DNA from: Acidobacteriota bacterium
Lineage (GTDB): Bacteria > Acidobacteriota > Holophagae > Acanthopleuribacterales > Acanthopleuribacteraceae
Direction of reading: 5' to 3'
DNA length: 64,000 bases
NCBI GenBank assembly: GCA_030066195.1
Contig: JASJCB010000014.1
Location: 16,649 to 80,648, forward strand
Under the pieces are notes generated by a model. That model saw only the letters and a program-made list of their open reading frames with translations. It had not been told where the DNA came from and did not search any database. Made by a program: the position numbers and the translations under genes. The first letter of the stretch is position 1. Each line of letters begins with the position of its first letter. Below, piece by piece: positions 25,562-36,100 of the stretch.

Positions 25562-26824
25562 TTGCAACCCGGCGACATGGGGATGATCGTGAACCGTTAC
25601 ACCGAGGCCGGCTGGTTTTGCCGTTTGTTGACCGACCATGGATTTCCCACCATGATGGCGGGCGGTTGTGTCCGTGACCGCCTGTTCGGCAAGGAACCCA
25701 AGGACTACGACCTGGCCACCGCGGCCCTGCCTCGAGAAGCCATGCGGCTGTTCAGGAAGCAGGGTTACAAGGTGGTGCCCACCGGATTGAAACACGGCAC
25801 TATTTCGGTGGTTTCCAAGCTGCAAACGATCGAGGTGACCACCTTGCGCACCGATGCGGCCTGTGACGGCCGCCATGCCGAGGTGGTCTTCTCCACCGAT
25901 TTCCGCGAAGACGCCAGGCGCCGCGACTTCACCATCAACGCCCTCTTTGAAGATAGCGAGGGCCGGGTCCACGACCATGTGGGCGGGGTGGACGACCTGC
26001 ACCACCGGGCATTGCGGTTCGTGGGAGATCCCGCGGCACGCATCCGCGAGGATTACCTGCGTATTCTGCGTTACTTCCGTTTTCTTTCCCGGTATGGTTG
26101 GGAACCGCGCCCGGAACAACTGGCGGCCATTCAAGCCAACCTGGACGGCTTGTCGCAATTGTCGGTGGAGCGCGTTCAAAGCGAGATGGATCAAATCCTG
26201 GCTTCACCCCATGTGACTCGCATTCTGCCCATGCTGTACGACATCGGCTTGACCGGGGTCCTGTTCCCCTTCGTTCGGGCGGATGCTTTACCCGGATTGA
26301 CCGCGCATTTGTTGGAACTGGATTCGGCGGATCTGCGCTGGTTCTCCTTCTTCTATTGGGGCGCGGGGCGCATGACGAACCAACAGGTCAAGACGACCAT
26401 GGACTATATGCGCTTCACCCGCAAACGCAACCGCATGATGCTGGGCTTGAACCGGTTTCTCAATTTGCCGCAAGACGACATCGAGCGCCTGTTTATAGCA
26501 TTGCAGTGGTACGAACAGGACCTTCTACCGCCGGCTCAGTTAAAACACTACCTGGAGACCTGCACCCGACATCACCCGGGCACGGGCTTTCAAGACCATC
26601 TGATCCAACTACTCGACGGCATGGCCCGAGGGAAGCCGTTTGAAACGCCGCGCGAAGCCCTCATGGCCCTGGCGCCCGCGGTTCGTGGAGAAAGCCTGAG
26701 AGTAGCCAAGATTTATTGGTATTTAGGTCTCTGTCGTGATAGTAATGAGGTATCACGTGTACTCGCGCAGGCGGAGACCTATCGAACCAAGCTACAATCA
26801 GGCGCCCCGGAACCCTTGAGCTGA
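25562..26824 (+). CDS. CCA-adding tRNA nucleotidyltransferase / poly(A) polymerase family protein
   Basis: Class II nucleotidyltransferase of about 415 residues. Head-domain motifs are GGCVRDRLFG (34-43), the metal-binding pair D48-x-D50 in KDYDLAT, and RRDFTINALF (120-129). The neck motif REDYLRILRYFRF (162-174) follows, then ERVQSEMDQIL and a helical C-terminal body. It adds CCA to tRNA 3' ends or poly(A) to RNA; the two activities cannot be separated by eye. The start is ambiguous (TTG 25562, ATG 25577 or 25583), none with a strong ribosome-binding site. The GCS2-family gene follows 21 bases later in the same direction. Confidence 0.88.
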   Translation: MQPGDMGMIVNRYTEAGWFCRLLTDHGFPTMMAGGCVRDRLFGKEPKDYDLATAALPREAMRLFRKQGYKVVPTGLKHGTISVVSKLQTIEVTTLRTDAACDGRHAEVVFSTDFREDARRRDFTINALFEDSEGRVHDHVGGVDDLHHRALRFVGDPAARIREDYLRILRYFRFLSRYGWEPRPEQLAAIQANLDGLSQLSVERVQSEMDQILASPHVTRILPMLYDIGLTGVLFPFVRADALPGLTAHLLELDSADLRWFSFFYWGAGRMTNQQVKTTMDYMRFTRKRNRMMLGLNRFLNLPQDDIERLFIALQWYEQDLLPPAQLKHYLETCTRHHPGTGFQDHLIQLLDGMARGKPFETPREALMALAPAVRGESLRVAKIYWYLGLCRDSNEVSRVLAQAETYRTKLQSGAPEPLS

Positions 26825-26845
26825 GTCCGTACCTGGAGGTTACCC

Positions 26846-28252
26846 ATGCCCGTTCGTCAGAAAACGCTCGATCCCAAAGCACTGCGCGACCAGGTCCATG
26901 AGCTGTTCTTTCCGGAGGGCAAGGAGGACAGCCGCTCGGTCGGTTTCGAATTGGAACTCTGGCCCTTCCGGCATAACGGCGACAACCCCATTGAACTGGT
27001 GCGTTTCTTTGACGAGAAGGGCACCGGCCTGATCGAGATTTTGAAGGAATTGCAGGGCAGTATCCAGGGCCTGACCTATAGGCCCACGGCCGATTCCCAT
27101 AAGTTCCTCATCGGCGACGGCGGCAATCTGACCTTTGAACCCGGCGGGCAGTTGGAATACAGCGGACCGCCCAAACCCTCGCTGGCCGAGGGCATCGCCG
27201 ATATCGCCGGCATCATCGAAGAACTGCGTTGCGCCTTCAAGCCCTACAATATCTGGTTTTTTCATTCGGGCCTCAATCCCTGGTACACCGTGGACGAGGT
27301 GGGGCTGCTGTTGACCAAGGGCCGTTACGTTCATATGAACAACCTTTTCAAAGCCGTGGGCCACTACGGTCAGAAGATGATGCGCCTGTCTACCTCGTTG
27401 CAAGTGAACCTGGACACGGGCGATCCCGCCACCATCCAACGCCGCTGGCTGGCCGCCAACCTGTTGGGGCCCGTCTTCACCGCCCTGTTCGGCAATTCGC
27501 CGTTTGTCCACCGCAAGGCCACCGGCGCCTATAGTTACCGTTCCCTGATCTGGCAACGGCTGGAGCCCAGCCGCACCGGTTTCCCCAAGGGCATGTTGGC
27601 CGAAACCTACGAGCCCTGTCCGGTGGAACAATACACCGACTTTGCCCTGGACGCCCACAATATGCGCCTGCCCGATCCCTCCGGTGAACTGACTTTCGAC
27701 GGAACCTTCAAATCCTTCCGCGATTGGATGCACGAGGGCCATAACGGTTACTTCCCCACGCTGGAAGACTGGAAGCGTCACCTGAGCACCCTCTTCCCCG
27801 AGGTTCGCGCCCGGGGGTTCCTGGAGGTCAGGTTCCTGGACGCCCAGTCCAAGGTATGGTGCGCGGTGCCCGGCATCCTGCTGACCTCGCTGCTTTACCA
27901 TAACGAGGCAACCGAAACCGTGATCGAGATGCTGAAGCCCTATCGGACCACCCTGCCCGGCATGCTGGAAACCGCGGCTTATAAGGGCATGGACGAACCG
28001 GAGATCGCCCGGCTGGCCGGCAATATCTACAAGCTTGCCATGGACGTCGCGGCTCGCGAACAGGACGCCAAGGTCGCCGAACTCTGCGAGCGTTTCTTCG
28101 CCACCTACACCTATAACAAGCGCAACCCCGGCGCCGAACTGGTGCGCCTGAACGACGGTAATCTCTTTACCCCGGAGCAATACCGCGACTTCGAGAAAGC
28201 CCAGGTACAAAGCGCCGGTGATATCCTGTCCATCATCTGCGAATACAACTGA
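26846..28252 (+). CDS. Glutamate-cysteine ligase family protein (GCS2 type)
   Basis: A 468-residue ATP-grasp-like carboxylate-amine ligase of the GCS2 family. Recognisable blocks are VGFELELWPF near residue 32, FEPGGQLEYSGPP (about 93-105), the His/Asn-rich GRYVHMNNLFK and STSLQVNLD. The plan fits plant/proteobacterial-type GshA and the EgtA branch. It would make gamma-glutamylcysteine for glutathione, or for ergothioneine if EgtA. No gshB, egtB or egtD is in the window, so the end product is open. ATG 26846 lies behind GGAGG with 6-base spacing. It is convergent with the giant operon. Confidence 0.85.
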   Translation: MPVRQKTLDPKALRDQVHELFFPEGKEDSRSVGFELELWPFRHNGDNPIELVRFFDEKGTGLIEILKELQGSIQGLTYRPTADSHKFLIGDGGNLTFEPGGQLEYSGPPKPSLAEGIADIAGIIEELRCAFKPYNIWFFHSGLNPWYTVDEVGLLLTKGRYVHMNNLFKAVGHYGQKMMRLSTSLQVNLDTGDPATIQRRWLAANLLGPVFTALFGNSPFVHRKATGAYSYRSLIWQRLEPSRTGFPKGMLAETYEPCPVEQYTDFALDAHNMRLPDPSGELTFDGTFKSFRDWMHEGHNGYFPTLEDWKRHLSTLFPEVRARGFLEVRFLDAQSKVWCAVPGILLTSLLYHNEATETVIEMLKPYRTTLPGMLETAAYKGMDEPEIARLAGNIYKLAMDVAAREQDAKVAELCERFFATYTYNKRNPGAELVRLNDGNLFTPEQYRDFEKAQVQSAGDILSIICEYN

Positions 28253-28299
28253 CCGAAGGCCCTCGACGGCGTCCAAGGAAGGCAGACGAATCACAAGGG

Positions 28300-31200
28300 C
28301 TAGATCGTAAGTTCCAGATAGGTCAGGTTGAACAAACCCGAGGCGTTTTCCACCTTCACGCGGAAGCGATGGTAGCGCACATCACCGTCATCCGTTTCCT
28401 TGGCCAGCGTGCCGGACCCCAGCTCGGTTGCCGCCAGATTCACTGAAATCAGGGGATCGTTCGATCTGACATCGGCGATTTTTTGCCAGGTTCCGATCGA
28501 GGTCATCTTTTCGAGGAAATAGGTACCGTTGTAGGCCGTGGGCGCCCATTGCAGAACCACATTGTCAATGACCGCCGGTGATCCCGAAATGGGATCGGCG
28601 TGATAGGAAAGCCCAGGCGGCTCGGGGTTGATGCTGTCGACGACCGTGGTCAACAGCAGCTTGGACGGCTGAGACGGTACCCAGATCACCTTGTCCCGGT
28701 CGTCTCGGACCCGGCGTAAACCGACGAAGCGGTAATAAATAGTGTCGCCATAGGGCACAAAGCCGTCGTCAAACGAGTCCACAATCTCGATGACCTCGGC
28801 GTCTACAAGGCCCTCGGCTTCCAGATCCAGTGTTTTCAACGGTTGCATGGTGCGAATGCTCAGGGCGTCGGCCCCGTCCAGGGTTCGGTAGAGCACCAGG
28901 CGACGAACATTTTGTTTCTCCGGAAAGCCGTTTAGCGAAAAAAGAACCGCGGCGTCGGGAGTCCTGGAGACCATCTGACGAATTTGCGGCGCTTCGGGCG
29001 GGCTGGTATCGATCAACAGCACCGGCCCGGCAATGGGACCGGGTTCACCCAGCTTATTCCGGTTGCCAATTTCACGGGCGTAGTAAAAATAAAAATTATT
29101 GGCGGCGCCGTCCAGCGTGAAATCGGCAAAGCTGATCTCATTGACACCGGTTCGTTTGGCCATCGGCGCCTGCACGAATGCGGGATCATTGGGGTCTAGA
29201 AGATTGCCTTTGTTGTCACGAATCGTTTGTTTTTGGGCGGTGGGCCGGTAGTTGCCGCCTTTTATGTAATCGTAGATCAGCGGCTGTTGCGTCATGGGTG
29301 TAAAGGCGCCCCGGATCGCCTGTTTGACCTCATCTAAAACCTGGCCCGGTTCGCCGGTGCCGTCGAAATATTCGGGGTTGTCGGGCTTTGGAAATCGGAA
29401 GTTACCGGGTTCCGCGGGAAAACGGCGGAAGGCGCCGTTGGGGTTGGTGCCGCCGGGGTCGTAATAAGGCGTTCCGGCAACATCGTAGTCCAGATCGAAG
29501 TGGACCAGATTGCCCCAACGACGGGCCCGGTCCGGGTCGTCTTCCCCCAAAAGCGCCAGTTGCTCCAAAATATCTTCTACGGTTTCGGGTTTATAAAGCG
29601 CTTCCAGGAGGGCGGTCTCCGAGGCGCGGTAGAAGGCGACGGCAAAGGGTTTGTGCTTGAAGGACAGTGAAAAGGTCCAGGTTGCCTTGCCGTCAAAATC
29701 CGGCCAGGTGGCGTATCGCGGGCCCATGGGCTGCTCGGGCGCCAGCGGTTCCACAAATTCCAGGGCGAGAATGGGAGCGGGGACACCGATTGGCGACGCC
29801 AACCCCTCGGCAGTATCATGGGCTCGGGCGCCCAGCCAGGTTTTGCGGTAGCCCTCGCCGCTTGCAGGCAAAATGGTGGTTTCGTCAAAACCGTTCGCGC
29901 TGTCCGCCTTCAGGTAGACCCGGTAGCCCGGATAATAATTCACCCTCTGCACATTTCCGGTTGGAACGGGATTGGGAGAGGTATCGAAGGCCGGATCGAA
30001 AGCCGTCAGGTGAAGCGGTTGACCGTCGCCGATATGTGCCGTCTTGATCACCTCCAGGATGATTCTGGGGCCGTTGGGGTCGTTGCTATTCGGTACCCGT
30101 ACAATTCCTTTATACCAATCGACCGGTTCAGGATCTCCCGCCTGGACATGGTGGTTCAAGGTGTAGGTTTGGAAGACGATATCGTAGACACCGATCAAGT
30201 TGCCCTGGGTATCGGGCTTGTGGTTGATCATTGCATCTTCCCAGATGCCTCGCAGCAGACGCTGTCGGGTTTCGCCGTCCCGGGTGACCGATTCGGTTAC
30301 CGGATTCCAGGAGGGATCGCCCAACTGAACGGTTTTTGCCGGCGGATTCGGCAAACCCCAGGTATCCGGGTGCGCCATATTCTCCACGGCCATAAACAAT
30401 TCGTCGGGCTGGGGAACCGTGATGCGAGCCGCGGTGGTAAACGCGTTGCCGCCGCCCGGGCTCACCGGAACCGCGTCCTCGATCTTCCTCAGGGTGAAAA
30501 CGGGACCTTCACCCGAAGCGCCCGGTGGAGTCAGGGCATCGATAATATAGGCATTGGGTCCCGCCGTGAACACACCGCCAAGATAATTACCGGGCTTTGC
30601 GGGCATGACGGGGACCACCACCTGACCCGTGCTGTTTTGTACATAAGGCGCCGTGCGCACCAACACTCGCGACGGATTGGAAGAGTCGTCCGCCACCGAA
30701 ATCACTTTTCCCAGAATGTTCCGCGGCGCTTGGGTTCGGAAGAAAAATACCACGCGGTCGGCAAAGGCGTAGTTCAGGTCGTGGGTCACATAATAATCGA
30801 AGGTTACCCGCAAGAGTGTTTTGTCAGGATCGGTTAGCTGCTGTAAGCGGGTTTGCTCATCGGCAGTTGTCAGCATAAGCGGGCTTTCGGCTTGGATAAG
30901 CTGCACCTGGAAGTTGGCCGGCGGCAACAGCGTCTTTGCCCTGGGTATTTCGGTTTTGTCGGTTTGTATGGTGTTGCCGGGCGCGGATGCGCGGGAAAAC
31001 CAGTTGATGCCGTAAGCGGTGTATAAAGCCACCCCGTCTTCCGTTTCACGATGTGTCAACACGGGCCGCTCCTCGCGACCGTGATTGGGAATGGGGTTGG
31101 TTTCCGCGGCGGGCGGATTGCCGCTGTCTTTGAATTGGTCGTGGTGGGCGATTTCCGGCCGCCGCCAGTCAGGCTCTCCCTTTTTGCGGTAGTTGATACC

Positions 31201-33171
31201 GAAAAATACAGAAGCGGTTTTGTCGATAGAGCAGAATAACTCGGGCGGATCGAAGAAGGGACCCAACGACGGGCTGGTTTCTTCCTGTCTCACATACAGA
31301 TTGACAAAGCGCGCCTTGCCGTCGTGGCTGTAGCCGTTGCCGTCGGTCAGATTGATGGGTTTTCCGCTGCCGTTATCGCTGAACAAGCCGTAGCGAGGCG
31401 CCTTCAGCACGGGTTTGTCCGGAAGCCTTTCGTCTTCAATGGAGGTCGGCACACCCATGCTGTAGTGGGTGATCGAGCGTTGGGTACCGTCATCCAGCCG
31501 GCCCTCGGTGAGATAAGCGGCCAGGTAGACATAAGGTGACCGGCGCGAGGGCATTTTGGTATCGATATGGCCCCGCCCCAATTGCCGCGCCGCGTGGAAA
31601 TCAAGCGCTACCAGGTTCAGCATATCCAGATAACTCACGGACATGCTGCCGTCTCGCAGGTTGTCGGCCTGCAATACGTCTCGAGCACGCGGGTCGCTGT
31701 TGCCGGCTTTAATATAACGGTCCACTCCATCGGCGAGCCCTCCCTTCCATTTCCAGCGATTCCGGTAATTCTGGGTGTTTACCGGGCTGTCCGCGCTGAA
31801 CTTGGGCCAACGGCCGTGTACCGGGTAGTTTGAATTTTCCAGGCGATGTTTTACCTCGTCAATGTCCAGGGACAAGGCAAAATTGCCCAGCGGCGTCCAA
31901 TCCGAGCCCCGGATGAAGGCGTCATAGGTTTCCAGATACAGCCCTGTAATCAGACCGTTGGGTACGTCGAAACGCACCGAACGGATGTTTTCGGAATGAA
32001 TGCGGGGCCGGCATGGGGCATCCGGTTCCATTTTGCAAAAACAGAAGGAGTCCAAACCGAAGTCGTTGCCGCCGGCTTGAAGATTATCATCCCGAATGGT
32101 CAACACGGCCTGACTGTTCCTGCCGGAATGCCATTCGTGACGCATGTTCTCCCACACAGCCACAGTTTTGGGCGCGTTGACTTTCAAAACGGATTGACTC
32201 TGGTCATCGGCGCCGGTGATGGTCAGCCGCAATCGCGCGGGAGAAGACGCGTACAGAGAGCAAAGCCAGCCTGAAAACAGGTAATTCGCGCCGGGCTCTA
32301 CCGGAACCGTCACTTCCCATACGATGCGGTTCTCCTTCACGTGTCCGTCCACCGCCATCATCAACTCGCCGGAATGCGGCCTGCCCCTCCAGCCCCCATT
32401 TTGGGCTCTGGGATTATTGGTGACAAAATAAAAACCCGGTGCGGCTTTGTCGTAACCGTATTCCGATGAAAACCCCTGGTTGCCTAGTTCAAAACCCGGA
32501 TTGGGAATCAAATTGCGGCCCCGGCACTCATCGGGTTTGGGCACTTCCTGGTCTTCCCCCGTCTCTCCGCACCAGTTTTCGGCATGGAAGTGCTGCCGGC
32601 AGGAAACGAAAACGGGTGACAGGGCAATGTTCTCCACCGCCGACAGGGCTTCCACGCGCAACTCCCGGCCGGCGACGGCTCCCTCCACCTCGAATTCAGC
32701 GGCAAAGAAAAGCGTATCCTTCACCTCGGCTTCCATCAGGCCCGGCCCGTATGCCGCCAGAAACGGCATCGCATCGGTGCCTGGATCCGGGCTGACGGCC
32801 CTGGCCTGGTCGTAGAGAGACGGGTCGCGAAAATGTAGATACACCACGGTTTGTGTATTGGTATAAAGGAAAATCCAGTAACCTCGATCATGGTTGATCA
32901 CATCCGGCCGGTGCTTTTTGAAGTCGATGATCGTGGGGAACTTACGGCCGTAGGGGGTTCTGTATAACATGACAAAATCGTCGGGTCGGTTGAAGTTCAG
33001 CCGGCCGGCGGCCTCATTGCCCTTGGCCAGGTGGGTTTCTCCCAGATTCCGCAAGAACTCCCAGCGATTGTAAATGCCTGGCGCGCTGCCGTCTTGTCCG
33101 GTCGATCCCGCGCTCTGCAGATACAGATAGGGCGATTGAACCCTGGTGTCATTGGTCACATCCAGTTTCAT
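28300..33171 (-). CDS. Giant protein with carbohydrate-binding-like module and FN3-like domains (third gene of giant operon)
   Basis: A 1623-residue protein of unknown function with no signal peptide. Around residues 218-385 is a jelly-roll segment opening NLIPNPGFELGNQGFSSEYG, the wording of CBM4_9-like carbohydrate-binding modules. The centre is long, beta-rich and aromatic-rich without a family I can name. The C-terminal ~300 residues hold two FN3-like units (from SPPEAPQIRQM and from INPEPPGLSYHADP), each ending in YYRF/YHRFRV strands. Its ATG overlaps the stop of the 2019-residue gene (4-base overlap), so it is translated from the same message. It may be the surface-binding or structural part of a three-protein assembly (inference). 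Confidence 0.75.
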   Translation of the reverse strand: MKLDVTNDTRVQSPYLYLQSAGSTGQDGSAPGIYNRWEFLRNLGETHLAKGNEAAGRLNFNRPDDFVMLYRTPYGRKFPTIIDFKKHRPDVINHDRGYWIFLYTNTQTVVYLHFRDPSLYDQARAVSPDPGTDAMPFLAAYGPGLMEAEVKDTLFFAAEFEVEGAVAGRELRVEALSAVENIALSPVFVSCRQHFHAENWCGETGEDQEVPKPDECRGRNLIPNPGFELGNQGFSSEYGYDKAAPGFYFVTNNPRAQNGGWRGRPHSGELMMAVDGHVKENRIVWEVTVPVEPGANYLFSGWLCSLYASSPARLRLTITGADDQSQSVLKVNAPKTVAVWENMRHEWHSGRNSQAVLTIRDDNLQAGGNDFGLDSFCFCKMEPDAPCRPRIHSENIRSVRFDVPNGLITGLYLETYDAFIRGSDWTPLGNFALSLDIDEVKHRLENSNYPVHGRWPKFSADSPVNTQNYRNRWKWKGGLADGVDRYIKAGNSDPRARDVLQADNLRDGSMSVSYLDMLNLVALDFHAARQLGRGHIDTKMPSRRSPYVYLAAYLTEGRLDDGTQRSITHYSMGVPTSIEDERLPDKPVLKAPRYGLFSDNGSGKPINLTDGNGYSHDGKARFVNLYVRQEETSPSLGPFFDPPELFCSIDKTASVFFGINYRKKGEPDWRRPEIAHHDQFKDSGNPPAAETNPIPNHGREERPVLTHRETEDGVALYTAYGINWFSRASAPGNTIQTDKTEIPRAKTLLPPANFQVQLIQAESPLMLTTADEQTRLQQLTDPDKTLLRVTFDYYVTHDLNYAFADRVVFFFRTQAPRNILGKVISVADDSSNPSRVLVRTAPYVQNSTGQVVVPVMPAKPGNYLGGVFTAGPNAYIIDALTPPGASGEGPVFTLRKIEDAVPVSPGGGNAFTTAARITVPQPDELFMAVENMAHPDTWGLPNPPAKTVQLGDPSWNPVTESVTRDGETRQRLLRGIWEDAMINHKPDTQGNLIGVYDIVFQTYTLNHHVQAGDPEPVDWYKGIVRVPNSNDPNGPRIILEVIKTAHIGDGQPLHLTAFDPAFDTSPNPVPTGNVQRVNYYPGYRVYLKADSANGFDETTILPASGEGYRKTWLGARAHDTAEGLASPIGVPAPILALEFVEPLAPEQPMGPRYATWPDFDGKATWTFSLSFKHKPFAVAFYRASETALLEALYKPETVEDILEQLALLGEDDPDRARRWGNLVHFDLDYDVAGTPYYDPGGTNPNGAFRRFPAEPGNFRFPKPDNPEYFDGTGEPGQVLDEVKQAIRGAFTPMTQQPLIYDYIKGGNYRPTAQKQTIRDNKGNLLDPNDPAFVQAPMAKRTGVNEISFADFTLDGAANNFYFYYAREIGNRNKLGEPGPIAGPVLLIDTSPPEAPQIRQMVSRTPDAAVLFSLNGFPEKQNVRRLVLYRTLDGADALSIRTMQPLKTLDLEAEGLVDAEVIEIVDSFDDGFVPYGDTIYYRFVGLRRVRDDRDKVIWVPSQPSKLLLTTVVDSINPEPPGLSYHADPISGSPAVIDNVVLQWAPTAYNGTYFLEKMTSIGTWQKIADVRSNDPLISVNLAATELGSGTLAKETDDGDVRYHRFRVKVENASGLFNLTYLELTI

Positions 33172-36100
33172 GGCGTCCCCCCGGTCACATCGATGGAGTT
33201 GGTCAAGACGGTTACCTGATCCTTATATTGTTGGCCGTCCCATGCCAGATAGATAAACCGAAAAACGAGCGAGGAGGCCGTAATGCTTTTGCTCGCGGGC
33301 ATCACCACCGCCTGGGAACAGTCCTTGGACAGCAGCAAAGCATAACTGCCGTTCACCTGAGAACCATTCATCACCGCGATCGACCGCTGTAGTACGGAGT
33401 TCGGAATCTTGGGATCGTTAAAGGGTTCGGGGTTGCGAATCCACACCGCGATTCGGCGGCCCGTGCCGGCTTGCCGGATGATGTTGAATTCGGTGCCTAC
33501 CGGCGGGTCCAGCGGCGTCATACGCAAGGCCCCTTGAATCAACCGGTCGAAGGGATGCGACCACTGCCCGGCCAGGGCCTCGGCTGCCGGTGTTGCATTA
33601 CCGGTCACCAGGTCATGGGCAAGATCTATCGCCGCCGCATCTACATCCAGTTCCATGGTAAATACGGCATCGCGGCTATGACCTCTCCCGTCGTCCAAAC
33701 GGTAACTGTCGATCTGTGCCCTGAAATTGGGGTAACGCGAGGTGCGGAACACGTAACGGTGCACCTCGCGAACCACGCCTTCGAAGATGTTGTTCACAAT
33801 GGCGGTATAAAGCTTGAGCGGTTTCAGGTTCTCTACCTCGATCTCGCTGTAAACCGCGGCCGGTTTTGGACTCGTACCGCTGGAATCCCAGCAGGAGCCG
33901 CCTGGGAAATCCGGGTTGAGCTGCTGGGGATGACGCAGGGTGTCCAGGGTCAGAATGTCCCGGGGAATCCGCGGATCTTCGTCCCGCACCCAATTGACGG
34001 CGGCCCTGGGAACTTCGGTATCGACCACACCGGGCGGAGGGGGGTTGGACGCGGTGGTATCGGCCGCGGGATCGACGATCACCACTTGCTGGGAGCCGTT
34101 CAAGGCGGGCAGCCCGTTGTATTCGGGCCAGGATAGAAACATGTTGTAGACATAACGGCGCGTGTAGAACAAAAGCAGTTCGGCATTTTCGAAGAAGAGA
34201 GGTTTGGCCTGAACCAGGTTGCCGTCGGCATTGGGATAGCTGCGGGCGTAGTCGATATAGGTGCGCAGGTTGGTCAAGGCGTACTGATCGGGATTGTTGC
34301 CGCGCGGCGGCTTGATGTAATCGGCGTGCCGATCCGTGTGAAAATGGCCGACCGGTCCGGCGGTTCTGAACCCGTAATAGAAATCGAAGGTTGCGGGACT
34401 TCGCCCGTCCACGCTGTCGGCCACCTGAAGACGACAGTAGTAACGCGTATTGGGACGCCAAATGGGCGCCAACAGTTTTTCAAGGGTCTCGACCGTGGCC
34501 TGGTAATCGCTCTCGATACTCTGTTGGTCCGGAATACTTTCATTGAATTGTTGGTCTTCGGCGCTGAGGCAGCAAATGCGATGTACGAAGGTACCGCAGG
34601 GGAAATGGGGATGACCTTGCTCCTCGCCTTGGGCCTGCGCATCCAACAGCTCACCCAACTGGACAATTTTCCGATTCAGCCGTTCGATCTCTTGATAGAG
34701 TTTCGCGATTTGGGTAGCCAGGCGAATGGTCTCCAATTCCAGTTGGTCGCGAATATCGCCGTAGCATGCTACCAGCTTCGGGTAGTGTTCGCGGTAACCC
34801 TCGCAAAAGGCGTCCACATGCCGCTGCATCCGCTTGCGGATTTCCGCACAGAGGTCTATCCGGGCCAGTTCCACCATATTTTCCCAACAGGCCGGGTCTA
34901 AATCGACCGGGCAGTTTTCCGCGTCGAACGGGGGCAGGCATTCCTCCATTTGTTCGCTGAATTTCTCCAACTTGAAGCGGGCTGCATTTAAATCTTTCAA
35001 CAGCCTCCTCAAGCGGAAGTAGCAGGCGAATAGATCCATACGCAGCCTGTTCTGCATACCTTCAAGGCGCTTGCGGTCCCAATTCTTGCGGTCGCATGCC
35101 GGGCCGCGCAGTTCGGCCAGTTCCTTCTTTTTGGTTTCCAGTTGTTCCGACAATCTCCCGCGCTCTTCCTCCGTCAACTCGATGCCTTCTTCGAGCTGCC
35201 GCGTCAAGCCGTCCATTTCCCGCAAGAGGCTTTTCTCCGTGTTCACATCGTATGCGGCGGGCTCCACCTCCAGCTTACTGACCGGGTCTCCACCGCTATA
35301 GATCACCCTGGTCAAGAAGTCGTGCCAGGGCAATTGCCGCGTCTCGATCAGATCGTAGGTGGGCACGGCTTCCAGGTCGCCGGTACGCAGTTTATAAAAA
35401 CGCACGGTCATGGTAGCGGCAAAGGTGGACAGAAACAGGGTCACCCGAGCACAAGGTTCGGCAAAAACCACTTCCAGGCGGCCGCCCGGCGGAAAAGCCA
35501 GGGATGGGGAAATGTCGAACGGATTGCTGTCAGCCGCCACGGTGCCGTCCCGGTCCAATACGCGGAACAAGATGCCGTTATCCTGGAACCAGTCCTCCAT
35601 GCGGTAGGTCCGATTCTCTTTTTGCGCCGTCCATTCCAAGCAGCGTTCCTTTCGTTCCGGGGTGGGGCAGAACATGGTTTCGCTGGTAAGACCGGACTCC
35701 TCGGGTACAAGCGGGCCCGTTTCTCCCTGAGCCATATAGGACAGCGGCGTTTCGGCCAACAGTCGTAACTTGTTGTACTCCAGACCTGTCTTTTGCCAGA
35801 AACCAAGTCTTTCGGTGCCGGGATTGGGCGTTGCATTAGTAAGGGCAGCGGTGCCCAGCAGAGCCTCGTAAGGTTTGTATTCCACCCAGGCCTGACCGTT
35901 CCAGGCTTTGATTTCGACCAGTTTCAGGCTGTAGGCATGCCTCACCTGCCTGCCCACGGAATTAGGAGGAATCAGGTCGAGATGACCATGTGGGGCATTG
36001 CTGGTTCCGCCGATGCGATCGGTCACGTCTCCGGGGTCCAGCCCTTTTTTGAATTCTATGTCGATCCAGGTATCCAGGGGGATCACCGCCGCATCGAACA

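Noticed and set aside
26840..28294. 484-codon minus-strand frame opposite the GCS2-family gene
   Set aside because: Antisense shadow; the plus strand carries the family motifs and ribosome-binding site.
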